Counted from the stretch's first letter, positions 1 through 6,635 are shown. The stretch is DNA of 13,562 nt from Candidatus Gottesmanbacteria bacterium (GCA_016204905.1 JACQJU010000118.1:1-13562), one strand, 5' to 3'. Program-made: numbers and translations. The notes: generated by a model from the sequence alone, not told the origin.

Positions 1-447
1 AGAATTCAAAAATTAAATTTATCATTGCTAGTTAGATATGGTCATAAGAATATAGCAAAGCACAATGATCGACTTAATAAAATGTATAGTTCTACGATCG
101 CTGTATATGCATATATTACAGCATGTTTAAAAATCATAAATAATCTTGTTATTATTCCAAAACAATTTATAGCGTGGAGTAATGATATAACGAACATTAG
201 AAACAGACTTTCTGCTCATCCTGATAAAATGGAAATTTTTGAGACAAAAGAAGTTATAAATATGACTTCCTATGGATCAAGTATGTGGAGTTCGACTGGT
301 ACTGTACAATTTCGATTAGTTAATACTGATGAGAATAAACCTGAAGCACATAAAAGTATTTATGTTAATCCACAAGTAGATTTTACAAAATTAAAGCAAT
401 TATTAGAGTACATAGTTAATGGAAAGATTTTAAAATTTATTAAGTAG
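1..447 (+). CDS. Hypothetical protein, 5' truncated; possible HEPN-like motif
   Basis: The frame is open to the left edge, so the true start lies outside the window; the first start-like codon inside is TTG at 25, giving 140 residues to the TAG at 445. I do not recognise the family. The protein is basic and mostly helical in its first half. Counted from the TTG, residues 59-65 read RNRLSAH, which fits the R-N-x(3-5)-H pattern of HEPN RNase/toxin domains and sits after a predicted helix (about 38-58), as in those folds. That is one motif only and could be chance. The C-terminal half is polar with no membrane segment, and there is no signal peptide in the visible part. A HEPN domain of the abortive-infection or toxin type is one possibility; an unrelated cytoplasmic protein is equally possible. 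No partner gene follows: the next gene is a flavoprotein with its own promoter. Confidence 0.6.
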   Translation, partial: RIQKLNLSLLVRYGHKNIAKHNDRLNKMYSSTIAVYAYITACLKIINNLVIIPKQFIAWSNDITNIRNRLSAHPDKMEIFETKEVINMTSYGSSMWSSTGTVQFRLVNTDENKPEAHKSIYVNPQVDFTKLKQLLEYIVNGKILKFIK

Positions 448-553
448 CAAAATAGTTTCTGACAGTGTATAAGGTGGTCAGCCTGAGTTTTCCAACAAAA
501 GCTTAGCCTCATTCCTCCAAAAATGGCACTATCCCATATAGACTCGGACTATT

Positions 554-562
554 TGATATAAT
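554..562 (+). promoter_or_regulatory. Extended -10 promoter of the flavoprotein gene, probably leaderless
   Basis: TGA followed directly by TATAAT (557-562) forms an extended -10 element. There is no good -35 about 17 bp upstream, which suits an extended -10. The ATG at 569 lies 6 nt after the hexamer, exactly where transcription would normally begin, so the mRNA is probably leaderless. No Shine-Dalgarno sequence is present. Confidence 0.6.
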
Positions 563-568
563 GCTAAG

Positions 569-1141
569 ATGAAGATTGCAGTGATTTTGGGTAGTACACG
601 AAAAGTTAGGCGTGGGGCGCGAGTCGCCAAATGGCTTATGAGAGAGTTGGCTAAGTTTGAGGGAATTAAGTTTGAGCTTTTGGATCTACTAGATTATCCG
701 CTCCCCTTTTATGACGAACCAAATTCTCCTGACAGTTTGGAAAATGGCTATTCAATAGAAGTGGCTACCAAATGGGCAGCAAAAATTGGAGAAGCAGATG
801 GATATATTCTTATAGTCTCTGAATATAATCATGGACCTACAGCAGTGCTAAAAAATGCACTGGATTATGTCTACAATGAATGGAATAAAAAGCCGGTGAC
901 ATTCGTGAGTTATGCAACTGGTACTGCAGGAGGAACCCGTGCAGTAGAACAATTGAGACAGATTACTGTAGAGTTACAGATGGCACCTATGAACAGAGCA
1001 GTGCATGTCAGGAATGTTCTCGATACAATTGATACGGATGGAAAACTATTGCAAGGGAATTATGTTGAGCAACTTGAAAAAGCTATGAAACAATTGTTGT
1101 GGTGGACAGAGGCGTTGAAGTCTGCGAGGGAGAAAAGTTAG
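569..1141 (+). CDS. NAD(P)H-dependent FMN reductase-family flavoprotein
   Basis: A 190-residue cytoplasmic flavodoxin-fold protein of the NADPH-dependent FMN reductase family (chromate/quinone/azo reductase type). Family members bind FMN and reduce flavin, quinones or xenobiotics with NAD(P)H. Visible motifs: a first beta strand leading into GSTRKVRRG (8-16), the FMN-phosphate loop; SEYNHGP (84-90) followed by KNALDY (95-100), the hallmark of the family; and a glycine-rich loop TGTAGG (117-122) contacting the isoalloxazine. Length is normal. ATG 569 is chosen because it begins the canonical MKIAVILGSTR strand and sits 6 nt after a TATAAT. It is first in a run of co-directional genes; the next ATG begins only 3 nt after its stop, so the membrane protein downstream is probably co-transcribed. 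The physiological substrate cannot be told from sequence. Confidence 0.9.
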   Translation: MKIAVILGSTRKVRRGARVAKWLMRELAKFEGIKFELLDLLDYPLPFYDEPNSPDSLENGYSIEVATKWAAKIGEADGYILIVSEYNHGPTAVLKNALDYVYNEWNKKPVTFVSYATGTAGGTRAVEQLRQITVELQMAPMNRAVHVRNVLDTIDTDGKLLQGNYVEQLEKAMKQLLWWTEALKSAREKS

Positions 1142-1144
1142 AAT

Positions 1145-1537
1145 ATGCATATGAAAAATAAATTACAAGCCTGGAAATTCTTATACATTGCTTTGTGGGG
1201 TTATTCCACGATCATGTCGTTAATTTTTGTTCTTATGAGTATAATTCCTGCTGAGGAGACATATTATGGTACTGACTATACGGGTGGTGCACTCATACTT
1301 GCTCCAATATTGATCTTTTTAGTTGTAACTTTAATTCGGTTTAAACAGTTTAAGTGGAATTGGTGGAAAGTAATACTCGGTATTTATTCACTAGTTTTTT
1401 CATTGCTCCTAACGTTTGCTATGTTTCTACCCCCGCCAAACGTAACAGACTCTTCCGGAAGCATTACTGCAGTTTTATTATTTCTGCCTATTTTTATACA
1501 TTGTTTATATCTAGATGTATTAGAAAGTCATGAATAA
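1145..1537 (+). CDS. Small four-helix integral membrane protein, unknown function
   Basis: 130 residues with four predicted membrane helices at about 11-34, 47-65, 74-95 and 106-123. The loop after helix 1 (EETYYGTDYTGG) is polar, and a short basic loop (RFKQFKWNWWK) between helices 2 and 3 suggests that loop is cytoplasmic, giving N-in/C-in topology. I recognise no family and see no catalytic motif. The start is ambiguous between ATG 1145 and ATG 1151 (third residue); neither has a strong Shine-Dalgarno sequence. It begins 3 nt after the flavoprotein stop and ends 9 nt before the next ATG, so it is most likely in the same operon. A partner or membrane anchor role is conceivable but unproven. 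Confidence 0.7.
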   Translation: MHMKNKLQAWKFLYIALWGYSTIMSLIFVLMSIIPAEETYYGTDYTGGALILAPILIFLVVTLIRFKQFKWNWWKVILGIYSLVFSLLLTFAMFLPPPNVTDSSGSITAVLLFLPIFIHCLYLDVLESHE

Positions 1538-1546
1538 AGCCACTTT

Positions 1547-2251
1547 ATGACAAAAGAAAAACTAGAAGCTGCGTACAAACTACTTCATGAAGAGAGTACC
1601 AATCGGGCAAAATTTGAACAGATACGGACTTTGGTCAAAGGTATAAATCCCAATATAGATAAAATATTGGAAAGTTGTTCCAAAGCTTTGTCTGATATAG
1701 AAAAGCTGCAAAAGGGTGAGATTATAGAGTTTAGTAGTGAGCATCTCCCGGAAAATAGCGAAGAAGAAAAAAACCGCAAAAAAGCTATTCTACTACTTAT
1801 CAAAAATTATAAAAGTCTCTCTAGTGAGGTTGAAAGAGTCAAAAATGAATTGGAAAAATCTGAAGGAAAATCAAATCCGGATAAATTGCAAAATATCACC
1901 AAACTATTGGCGACTCCCAAAGGCATTTTTGGACTAGTTACTGTAGCCGCCATCATAGTTGCCTCTATTTTAGTTATAAATAAAAACAAGACTCCTGGCA
2001 AAACCAACAATGTACTAAATCTACAGACATCTAAAATACAAGTAATTGATGTGAATGGTAAGAAAGTACCAGTGAGTGAGTTAAAAACTAGTATTGGTTC
2101 AGAATGCATGTCTTCAAACCGTGAGGTCGAACATTACCATGCTAAAAATGGTACTTCTGCTCAAGTCATCGATGGCAGTGATGTATCAGATCCTGGCGGA
2201 TGCGGTTTTGGGAAAGTAGAAGAAATAAAAATAGAGGAGATAGAGAAATAG
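1547..2251 (+). CDS. Coiled-coil single-pass membrane protein with Cys/His-rich outer tail
   Basis: 234 residues in three parts. Residues 1-120 are charged, helical and probably coiled coil (Lys/Glu-rich, especially 70-115). Residues about 126-145 form one membrane helix. Residues 146-234 are a small outer domain. Many Lys precede the helix and the tail lacks basic clusters, but KNK follows the helix, so topology is not certain. The tail has C187, an EHYHA motif (195-199), then an Asp/Gly-rich stretch ending DPGGCGFGK (215-223) with C219. The two Cys could form a disulfide, and the two His plus Cys could bind metal. I recall similar His/Cys-plus-CGFGK tails in exported CPR proteins, but cannot verify this here. 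It starts at ATG 1547 without a Shine-Dalgarno sequence, 9 nt after the previous gene. The following gene starts at its stop codon, so the two products may act together. Confidence 0.75.
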   Translation: MTKEKLEAAYKLLHEESTNRAKFEQIRTLVKGINPNIDKILESCSKALSDIEKLQKGEIIEFSSEHLPENSEEEKNRKKAILLLIKNYKSLSSEVERVKNELEKSEGKSNPDKLQNITKLLATPKGIFGLVTVAAIIVASILVINKNKTPGKTNNVLNLQTSKIQVIDVNGKKVPVSELKTSIGSECMSSNREVEHYHAKNGTSAQVIDGSDVSDPGGCGFGKVEEIKIEEIEK

Positions 2252-2252
2252 T

Positions 2253-2819
2253 ATTATAAAAAAATTTATTTTTGTAGGAGGAATACTACTTTTTTTTGCC
2301 TCTTTATATTTGATCTTTAAATTAAATAGTGATGAAAAACAAGCTTTCAGTCTAGATAATGAGAAGATTTCTTATGGTTCTGTAGGTGAAGGCCCCCTAC
2401 CCTGTGCCTGGGAAGTGAAGGATCCTGAGCGGGTGATGTCGGAAGAAAAATCGCAGGCGTTGGTGGTAAAAGTTTCCAATAAATATGATGAGGACTGTCA
2501 ATCAATCCTAACACTCTCTGCGCCCGGTTTTGATCTAAGCCCTAATAAAGATGAACAGACTATAGCGCTTAGGAAAAAGGGCAAAGGGTCTCTTTCTTGG
2601 ATTATTACTCCTCGAAAAAGCGGTACATTTGAAATTGCCATATCCGATATATTAAATACCAAAATCTTTGGGATTACGGTAACCAATGTATTTGGTCTTA
2701 ACGCCATGCAAGCAAAAATTGCTTCAATATTTGGAGGTTTATTTGGACCGATGCTGACTGTCCCCTGGTGGTGGGATAGATTACGACGTAAACAGAAACA
2801 AGAAGTTCAGAGTACTTAA
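2253..2819 (+). CDS. Membrane-anchored protein with outer beta domain; apparent ATT/ATA start
   Basis: The first canonical start in this frame is TTG 2310, but that would cut through a signal anchor. The frame stays open back to 2244, and reading from ATT 2253 (or ATA 2256) gives a textbook leader, (M)IKKFIFVGGILLFFASLYLIF, so I place the start there (188 residues). No ATG, GTG or in-frame TTG precedes 2310, and no other frame offers a start for this leader. The middle part (about 30-140) looks like an extracytoplasmic beta-sandwich: alternating hydrophobics, C51 and C82 able to form a disulfide, and an 'SWIITPRKSGTF' strand typical of Ig-like or NPCBM-like domains. A second hydrophobic segment (about 145-172) ends PWWWDRLRRKQKQ, a basic cytoplasmic stop. 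GAGGAG at 2234-2239 lies 13 nt before ATT. Function unknown; tightly coupled to the gene before it. Confidence 0.65.
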   Translation: MIKKFIFVGGILLFFASLYLIFKLNSDEKQAFSLDNEKISYGSVGEGPLPCAWEVKDPERVMSEEKSQALVVKVSNKYDEDCQSILTLSAPGFDLSPNKDEQTIALRKKGKGSLSWIITPRKSGTFEIAISDILNTKIFGITVTNVFGLNAMQAKIASIFGGLFGPMLTVPWWWDRLRRKQKQEVQST

Positions 2820-2867
2820 GATACTCCGTTACGCTGACAAATTGACGTTCTGGAAAAGTTCCAAAAC

Positions 2868-3242
2868 ATGAAACAAATATTAAAATTCTTGGTAGTCATC
2901 ATTTTTTTTGTATTGATTGGCGTTTTTGTTCCTATATTACTAATAGATGATAACTTAGACTCTTTTAAAGGAGAGGATAAACGCTACGCTATATATGCAT
3001 TAAATCACACTCGTTGGGCACATGATGATTCGGTCGAACAATTTTTAACCATGCGATTAAGAGTTCAAGAGATTAGAAAAATTTCAAATAATCCTCGTCA
3101 GTGTGGATATGATCCGGGAAGAGAGGGAGACTCAGGAAAAATATATGGTGATTATCGAGCTATCTTACGAGGATATACTTTTTTTGGCATACCACTTTAT
3201 ACGTATACGATTAGCTGCACTAATAGTTCAAGATATAATTAG
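2868..3242 (+). CDS. Small exported or N-anchored protein, unknown function
   Basis: 124 residues. Residues 4-26 form a strong hydrophobic leader after MKQ, with no clear signal-peptidase site, so it is probably a membrane anchor. The remaining ~95 residues are hydrophilic and would lie outside, with C79 and C117 able to form a disulfide and a final strand region (YRAILRGYTFFGIPLYTYTISC) typical of small exported beta domains. I do not recognise a family. Start at ATG 2868; a short hairpin (TGGAA/TTCCA, 2851-2863) lies just upstream and there is no convincing Shine-Dalgarno sequence. The 48-nt gap after the preceding gene holds no obvious terminator, so it may be the last member of the operon starting at 569. 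Confidence 0.65.
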   Translation: MKQILKFLVVIIFFVLIGVFVPILLIDDNLDSFKGEDKRYAIYALNHTRWAHDDSVEQFLTMRLRVQEIRKISNNPRQCGYDPGREGDSGKIYGDYRAILRGYTFFGIPLYTYTISCTNSSRYN

Positions 3243-3370
3243 TTGTAGCAATGGAGAAATTATTGGATAATGGATAATACATAATCATGAAAGCGGCTTT
3301 TGCAGATTTTTCAGCTTTATAAAGCGTCGGGGTTGACTTTTCCTAAAAATATACCTTATAGTAGTTATTC
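3243..3370. other. Intergenic region before the CAP-domain gene
   Basis: 128 bp, AT-rich. It holds a weak AAAGC/GCTTT pairing (about 3292-3318) without a U-tract, short GGATAAT repeats near 3266, and the promoter at 3333-3362. Nothing else is evident. Confidence 0.4.
3333..3362 (+). promoter_or_regulatory. Sigma70-type promoter of the CAP-domain gene, probably leaderless
   Basis: TTGACT (3333-3338), an 18-bp spacer and TATAGT (3357-3362). The ATG at 3371 is 8 nt after the -10 box, so transcription should begin at or within 2 nt of the start codon. There is no room for a ribosome binding site. Confidence 0.65.
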
Positions 3371-3982
3371 ATGGGGAAAAAATCGGCTTTGGCGATAATC
3401 GCTTTATATGCACTTGGTTTTTTTGCTTTTCCTCAGTTTATATTTGCAAACCATAGAAGCTTTGGATGGCTTTGGTTTCCGAGATCTGTAATACCAACGC
3501 CGACTGTTTATCCTAAAGCAACTCCTACTCCAGAACCTTCGACTACTCCAGCACCCACGCCTACTCTTACTCCTACACCTACTACTAAACCTACTATGAC
3601 ACCAACTCCTACTTCTGTTGGGGCGAGTGCGAATTCAAAATCAGACTTTATACTCTCGCAAATAAATGATTTCCGTAAATCTAAAGGCTTAGAGGAGGTT
3701 AAATCAGACATATATACCTGTAATTTTGCAGAAGAGAGGGCAAAAGAAATTGTTACAAGTTTTAATCATGATGGTTTCCAAAATAGAAAAAATAATAATA
3801 CTCTACCCTATCCATCTTATTCATATATTGTCGAGAATATTGCCATGAATAGTGACTATAAAAATGTTTTTGAATCTTGGAAGAATTCTTCCGGGCATTC
3901 GGAAAATATGCTACAAGATATTTCTTATGGCTGTGTCGGAGATGAAGGTGATTATTATGTATATGTGGGGTGGAAGCGGTAA
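3371..3982 (+). CDS. Secreted CAP/SCP-domain protein with Thr-Pro linker
   Basis: 203 residues, exported to the cell surface or medium. Residues 1-27 are a signal peptide (MGKK, hydrophobic core, likely cut after FANH or IFA). Residues 41-82 are a TPTP-type low-complexity linker, a flexible and possibly glycosylated spacer. Residues about 90-203 form a CAP/SCP (PF00188-like) domain: helix ILSQINDFRKSKGL, then FNHDGF with H133, VENIA with E155, and SSGHSENML with H176, matching the His/Glu/His cavity of the family; the final strand is YYVYVGWKR. C117 and C188 may pair. CAP proteins in bacteria are poorly understood; roles in binding lipid, metal or wall material are proposed. The start is fixed by the promoter 8 nt upstream. 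It ends 2 bp from the stop of the opposite-strand gene at 3985. Confidence 0.85.
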   Translation: MGKKSALAIIALYALGFFAFPQFIFANHRSFGWLWFPRSVIPTPTVYPKATPTPEPSTTPAPTPTLTPTPTTKPTMTPTPTSVGASANSKSDFILSQINDFRKSKGLEEVKSDIYTCNFAEERAKEIVTSFNHDGFQNRKNNNTLPYPSYSYIVENIAMNSDYKNVFESWKNSSGHSENMLQDISYGCVGDEGDYYVYVGWKR

Positions 3983-3984
3983 TC

Positions 3985-5037
3985 TTAGAATGCTACCAGA
4001 TCTAATATACGATCAATTAATGGTTGTTCGGTTTCTAATATTTCTCCCGTTTCTGCTGATACGATGGTAGTCTTGTTTATAGGAATCGGTATAAACCCTA
4101 GCAGTTTTTGGTCAGAAATGCCTTGAATCTCATAGACGGGAATACCATTGCTTTCCCCTAGTTTGATGACATCGCTTACGGAAGTGAGGTTACTATTTAG
4201 TACTTCATTTACTATTGTTTGCCCACCAAGCCTACTGATTACACCTGCGGCAAGAATATTTTGCACTGCTTGATCTGGAAGAATAGCTACCTCTTTCTGA
4301 CCAGCTGGGGTATTTACTATAAGAGTATTTGTCGCAAGATCTATCGAAAGTGGGAAATCGGTCAAAGCACCGGTTGTACCTCTGGCAATTAAGAGTTTAT
4401 TGGCGCCACCTGTTGCTACCTTAATTTGGCTTTGCGCTAACCTGTCATCTATCTTAAGCAGTGTTTCATCTTCTAATTCTACTTCTGTACCATCTTCTTG
4501 TTCCGCTTTAACAATTACTCTGTCGTCACGATATTCTAATCTTACTTTTACACCATTTGAAGTGATATCAATTCTGGTCCTGTCGTCTTTAGTGCGGACG
4601 CGAATTCTTTCAGTTTCGCTTAACCTTATTTCCTCTCTTTCCTCATCATCTTTGATTTCTATAGTTGTTCTTACTCCGGAAGAAGTGCGTGTTTCTACTT
4701 TTGTCGGTTCTATTCCTCCGTTTCCCGATCCTGAATTATTACTTCCTGACCCTGAAGTTCCATCTGATCCACTATTGCTGTCAGAATCATCTGAGCTTCC
4801 GCTGTTGCTTTCTTGGTCACTTCCTCCTGAAGATCCTGATCCGCTAGAATCATCTCCTCCTTTGACGATATAAGTACCTAAAATTGGAGAATTCTCTAAT
4901 GACAAATAACCTACTTTGGTTATAACTAACAACATCGACAATCCTACCAAAGAAAAGACAAATTTTAGGAAATTTATATGCTGATAATGCCGAATTTGTC
5001 TCCTGTGCGAAACTTTGTGATGTTTTGATTTCTTCAT
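3985..5037 (-). CDS. Anchored surface protein with Ser/Gly/Asp-rich linker and PepSY-like C-terminus
   Basis: 350 residues. A basic, His-rich N-terminus (MKKSKHHKVSHRRQIRHYQH) precedes one membrane helix (about 22-42). Residues 60-108 are an almost pure Ser/Gly/Asp/Asn spacer. Residues 110-200 are dense in alternating Arg/Glu/Asp (for example DDEEREEIRLSETERIRVR), predicted as long amphipathic beta strands. The last part (about 285-335) has the shape of a PepSY-like domain: SDVIKLGESNGIPVYEIQG, then FIPIPINKTTIVSAETGEIL, ending with a bound-tag pattern VSAETGE. PepSY domains often inhibit peptidases or sense the wall; that role is inferred. ATG 5037 follows the small membrane gene by 8 nt, so both are one operon. 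It converges on the CAP gene with a 2-bp gap and no terminator between them. Confidence 0.7.
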   Translation of the reverse strand: MKKSKHHKVSHRRQIRHYQHINFLKFVFSLVGLSMLLVITKVGYLSLENSPILGTYIVKGGDDSSGSGSSGGSDQESNSGSSDDSDSNSGSDGTSGSGSNNSGSGNGGIEPTKVETRTSSGVRTTIEIKDDEEREEIRLSETERIRVRTKDDRTRIDITSNGVKVRLEYRDDRVIVKAEQEDGTEVELEDETLLKIDDRLAQSQIKVATGGANKLLIARGTTGALTDFPLSIDLATNTLIVNTPAGQKEVAILPDQAVQNILAAGVISRLGGQTIVNEVLNSNLTSVSDVIKLGESNGIPVYEIQGISDQKLLGFIPIPINKTTIVSAETGEILETEQPLIDRILDLVAF

Positions 5038-5045
5038 CTATGTCC

Positions 5046-5282
5046 TCATTTTTTGGCCGCTTTTTTCGTGGGAGATACGCCTTCGAGTTCTTCGTCGGAT
5101 GTGATCAAAATTGAAAAAAGTATAAATCCGGCAAAAAGGGGCATAATAAGTGTAAATCTAGTGACTTCATCTGGTACTTTCCAAAGTATGCCAAGAGATA
5201 AGAGGATAACTACAACGGCTGCCCAGACAATCATTTTATTGTTTTTGTAGAACTGACTCCACCATTTAGGCATATTAACCAT
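5046..5282 (-). CDS. Small two-helix membrane protein
   Basis: 78 residues with two membrane helices (about 17-34 and 43-61) joined by a short KVPDEVTR loop, and a basic tail (PTKKAAKK). No family recognised. The reading frame offers ATG 5282 and ATG 5273 (Met1 and Met4). TTGACA at 5312-5307 with TAGTAT at 5288-5283 (18-bp spacer) predicts transcription starting near 5276, which would put Met1 upstream of the transcript and favour Met4 (MPKWWSQF); I report the longer form because the -10 match is only four of six. It is 8 nt upstream of the surface-protein gene and presumably co-transcribed with it. Its promoter overlaps, back to back, the likely era promoter. Confidence 0.7.
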   Translation of the reverse strand: MVNMPKWWSQFYKNNKMIVWAAVVVILLSLGILWKVPDEVTRFTLIMPLFAGFILFSILITSDEELEGVSPTKKAAKK

Positions 5283-5312
5283 ATACTAGGCTAAGAATGC
5301 TATAATTGTCAA
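5283..5312 (-). promoter_or_regulatory. Promoter of the small membrane / surface protein operon
   Basis: On the minus strand a perfect TTGACA (5312-5307) is followed 18 bp later by TAGTAT (5288-5283). It overlaps the opposite-strand TATAAT at 5301-5306, so the two divergent units share one small control region. Confidence 0.45.
5298..5306 (+). promoter_or_regulatory. Extended -10 promoter, probably for era
   Basis: TGC followed by TATAAT (5301-5306); the -35 region is poor, as expected for an extended -10. Predicted start near 5313 gives a leader of about 40-50 nt that contains the compound palindrome at 5309-5361. Confidence 0.45.
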
Positions 5313-5361
5313 GCCGTTCGACAAGCTCAGGCTTGATACTGAGTATATCGAATGTATCAAG
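5309..5361. repeat. Compound palindrome in the era leader (REP-like)
   Basis: Three nested inverted repeats: TCAAGCC (5309-5315) with GGCTTGA (5330-5336); TTCGA/CTCAG (5317-5330) with CTGAG/TCGAA (5339-5352); and CTTGATAC (5332-5339) with GTATCAAG (5354-5361). The arms compete, so alternative folds are possible. TTCGACAAGCTCAG resembles a dispersed intergenic palindrome I recall from many environmental genomes; this is memory, not a search. Confidence 0.6.
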
Positions 5362-6227
5362 TTATGAAGTCAGGTTATGTAGCAATTATTGGCAGGCCCA
5401 ACACGGGAAAATCGACTCTTCTAAATAATTTACTGGGTCATAAAGTTACGGTAACATCTCCCAAACCGCAAACTACTAGATTTCTAATAGAAGCTGTATA
5501 TGAGGATGAAAGAGGTCAAATAATTTTTATCGATTCTCCGGGGGTATTTGGCAAGGTGGAAGATCCAGTTTCCAAAAAGATAAATCCCAAGACTGAAAGT
5601 CTGATCAATCAAAAAATAGATGCGGTTGTTTATCTTATCGATCATACTCGAGATCGAGATTTTGAGGAGAATAAATCTCTAGGAATAGTACGACAATTTG
5701 CTCAACCAAAGATATTGGCTGTCAATAAATCTGATATCAAGAAACCAGATTATTGGCCACATTATAGATTCATGGAAGACGAATTTAACAAGACAATACA
5801 TATATCAGCTCTTTATAAATCCAACCTCAATTACCTACTTGATGCTATATTTGAATATCTACCCGAGGGGGAAAAGATAGTCGAGGCAGAGGGTAGACCA
5901 ACACCGCTTCTAAATATAGATAGCAAGACTTTTATAGGAGAAATAATTAGAGAAAAAGCCTATATATTTTTACGAAAAGAAGTACCCTATACCTTGGCGG
6001 TGGCTGTAGATGAAGTGGAAAAAAGAGAAAATAAAATGCTTTATATAAAGGCAAGAATAATAACCAGTGCTGATCGGTATAAAAAGATGATCATCGGCGA
6101 GAAAGGCAGAATGATCAAAGAAATCGGTATGGCCGCTAGAAAAGAGCTAGAAACTGCTACTAATCAGAAAATCTATATTGATTTGACAGTTGAAGTCAAC
6201 ACGCATTGGTATGAGGAGATGATGTAA
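5352..6227 (+). CDS. era: GTPase Era
   Basis: Era is an essential GTPase that binds the 3' end of 16S rRNA and helps mature the 30S subunit, at the inner face of the membrane. 291 residues, normal length. GTPase domain: P-loop GRPNTGKST (14-22, Thr in place of the usual Val), switch I QTTR (40-43), DSPG (61-64), NKSD (125-128) and SAL (152-154). The C-terminal KH domain has IIGEKGRMIKEIG (247-259) with the RNA-binding GEKG loop. ATG 5352 lies within a repeat arm, and Met5 (ATG 5364, MKSGYVAIIG) matches the usual family start at least as well, so the first four residues may be repeat-derived or untranslated. No Shine-Dalgarno sequence is visible at either. Flanked by unrelated small genes rather than the usual ybeY or recO neighbours. 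Confidence 0.95.
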   Translation: MYQVMKSGYVAIIGRPNTGKSTLLNNLLGHKVTVTSPKPQTTRFLIEAVYEDERGQIIFIDSPGVFGKVEDPVSKKINPKTESLINQKIDAVVYLIDHTRDRDFEENKSLGIVRQFAQPKILAVNKSDIKKPDYWPHYRFMEDEFNKTIHISALYKSNLNYLLDAIFEYLPEGEKIVEAEGRPTPLLNIDSKTFIGEIIREKAYIFLRKEVPYTLAVAVDEVEKRENKMLYIKARIITSADRYKKMIIGEKGRMIKEIGMAARKELETATNQKIYIDLTVEVNTHWYEEMM

Positions 6228-6282
6228 ATTGCAATCTTATAGTAATTATACTATTATAAGGCTCTAAAAGAAGATTAATACT

Positions 6283-6573
6283 ATGTTGACTTGTCAAATA
6301 GCTAATATAACGAGTGTACCATCGTGTACAAGTGGAGAACCTGTAACTAGGAAAATAACATATAAGCGTGAAGGATTAACTGGTAAACATTGGGAGGGGA
6401 CTATGCCTATTCCAGAGTATGGCATGGTTACTACGACTTTAAATATGTGTGACTCTCATGCCAATTATGCCTTAAATGAAATTCAACATCGTGGATGGGA
6501 GTTTGTTTCAGATACACCAATTTCAGATAATCCCGAAAATCCAGGACACACAACATCAAAGGAAAGACGATAA
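6283..6573 (+). CDS. Hypothetical small Cys/His-containing protein
   Basis: 96 residues, hydrophilic, no signal peptide or membrane helix. C4, C15, C56 and H59 (CDSH) could form a zinc site; the spacing does not match a zinc family I know. A central segment (TYKREGLTGKHWEGTMPIPEYG) looks like two beta strands, and the last 20 residues are disordered (SDNPENPGHTTSKERR). Start ATG 6283 has a weak AAGAAG about 8 nt upstream. It follows era by 55 bp; an AT-only inverted repeat (about 6236-6260) lies between. It is followed by a region with tandem repeats and by another unknown gene in the same direction. Function unknown; a small regulatory or nucleic-acid-binding protein is conceivable. Confidence 0.6.
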   Translation: MLTCQIANITSVPSCTSGEPVTRKITYKREGLTGKHWEGTMPIPEYGMVTTTLNMCDSHANYALNEIQHRGWEFVSDTPISDNPENPGHTTSKERR

Positions 6574-6583
6574 AAATAGATCG

Positions 6584-6611
6584 TTATAGCTTTACACTTA
6601 TAGCTTTACAT
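6584..6611. repeat. Two tandem 14-bp repeats
   Basis: TTATAGCTTTACA occurs at 6584-6596 and again at 6598-6610, a period of 14 bp. It lies 10 bp after the stop of the 96-aa gene and about 43 bp upstream of a predicted -10 box. Spacing of a little over one helical turn would suit a tandem protein-binding site; no further evidence. Confidence 0.55.
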
Positions 6612-6615
6612 ACCA

Positions 6616-6635
6616 GGTGTGATGTTCTCTTTACA
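6616..6635. repeat. Copy 1 of an exact 20-nt direct repeat (hairpin-linker family)
   Basis: GGTGTGATGTTCTCTTTACA here is identical to 7148-7167. Its last six bases serve as the -35 box of the promoter at 6630-6658. Confidence 0.8.

Noticed and set aside
448..568. Small minus-strand ORF preceded by GGAGGA (about 513)
   Set aside because: It runs antisense into the first gene, has no spacing between GGAGGA and ATG, and its translation shows no domain or leader.
2276..2281. Perfect AGGAGG, as a Shine-Dalgarno sequence
   Set aside because: No start codon in any useful frame 4-12 nt downstream. It encodes Gly-Gly in the signal anchor of the 2253 gene.
2310..2312. TTG as the start of the 2253-2819 gene
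   Set aside because: It would remove most of a clear hydrophobic leader that is in frame upstream.
4400..4873. 157-codon Ser/Pro/Leu-rich plus-strand ORF
   Set aside because: It is the antisense shadow of the Ser/Gly/Asp-rich and Glu/Arg-rich part of the surface-protein gene.
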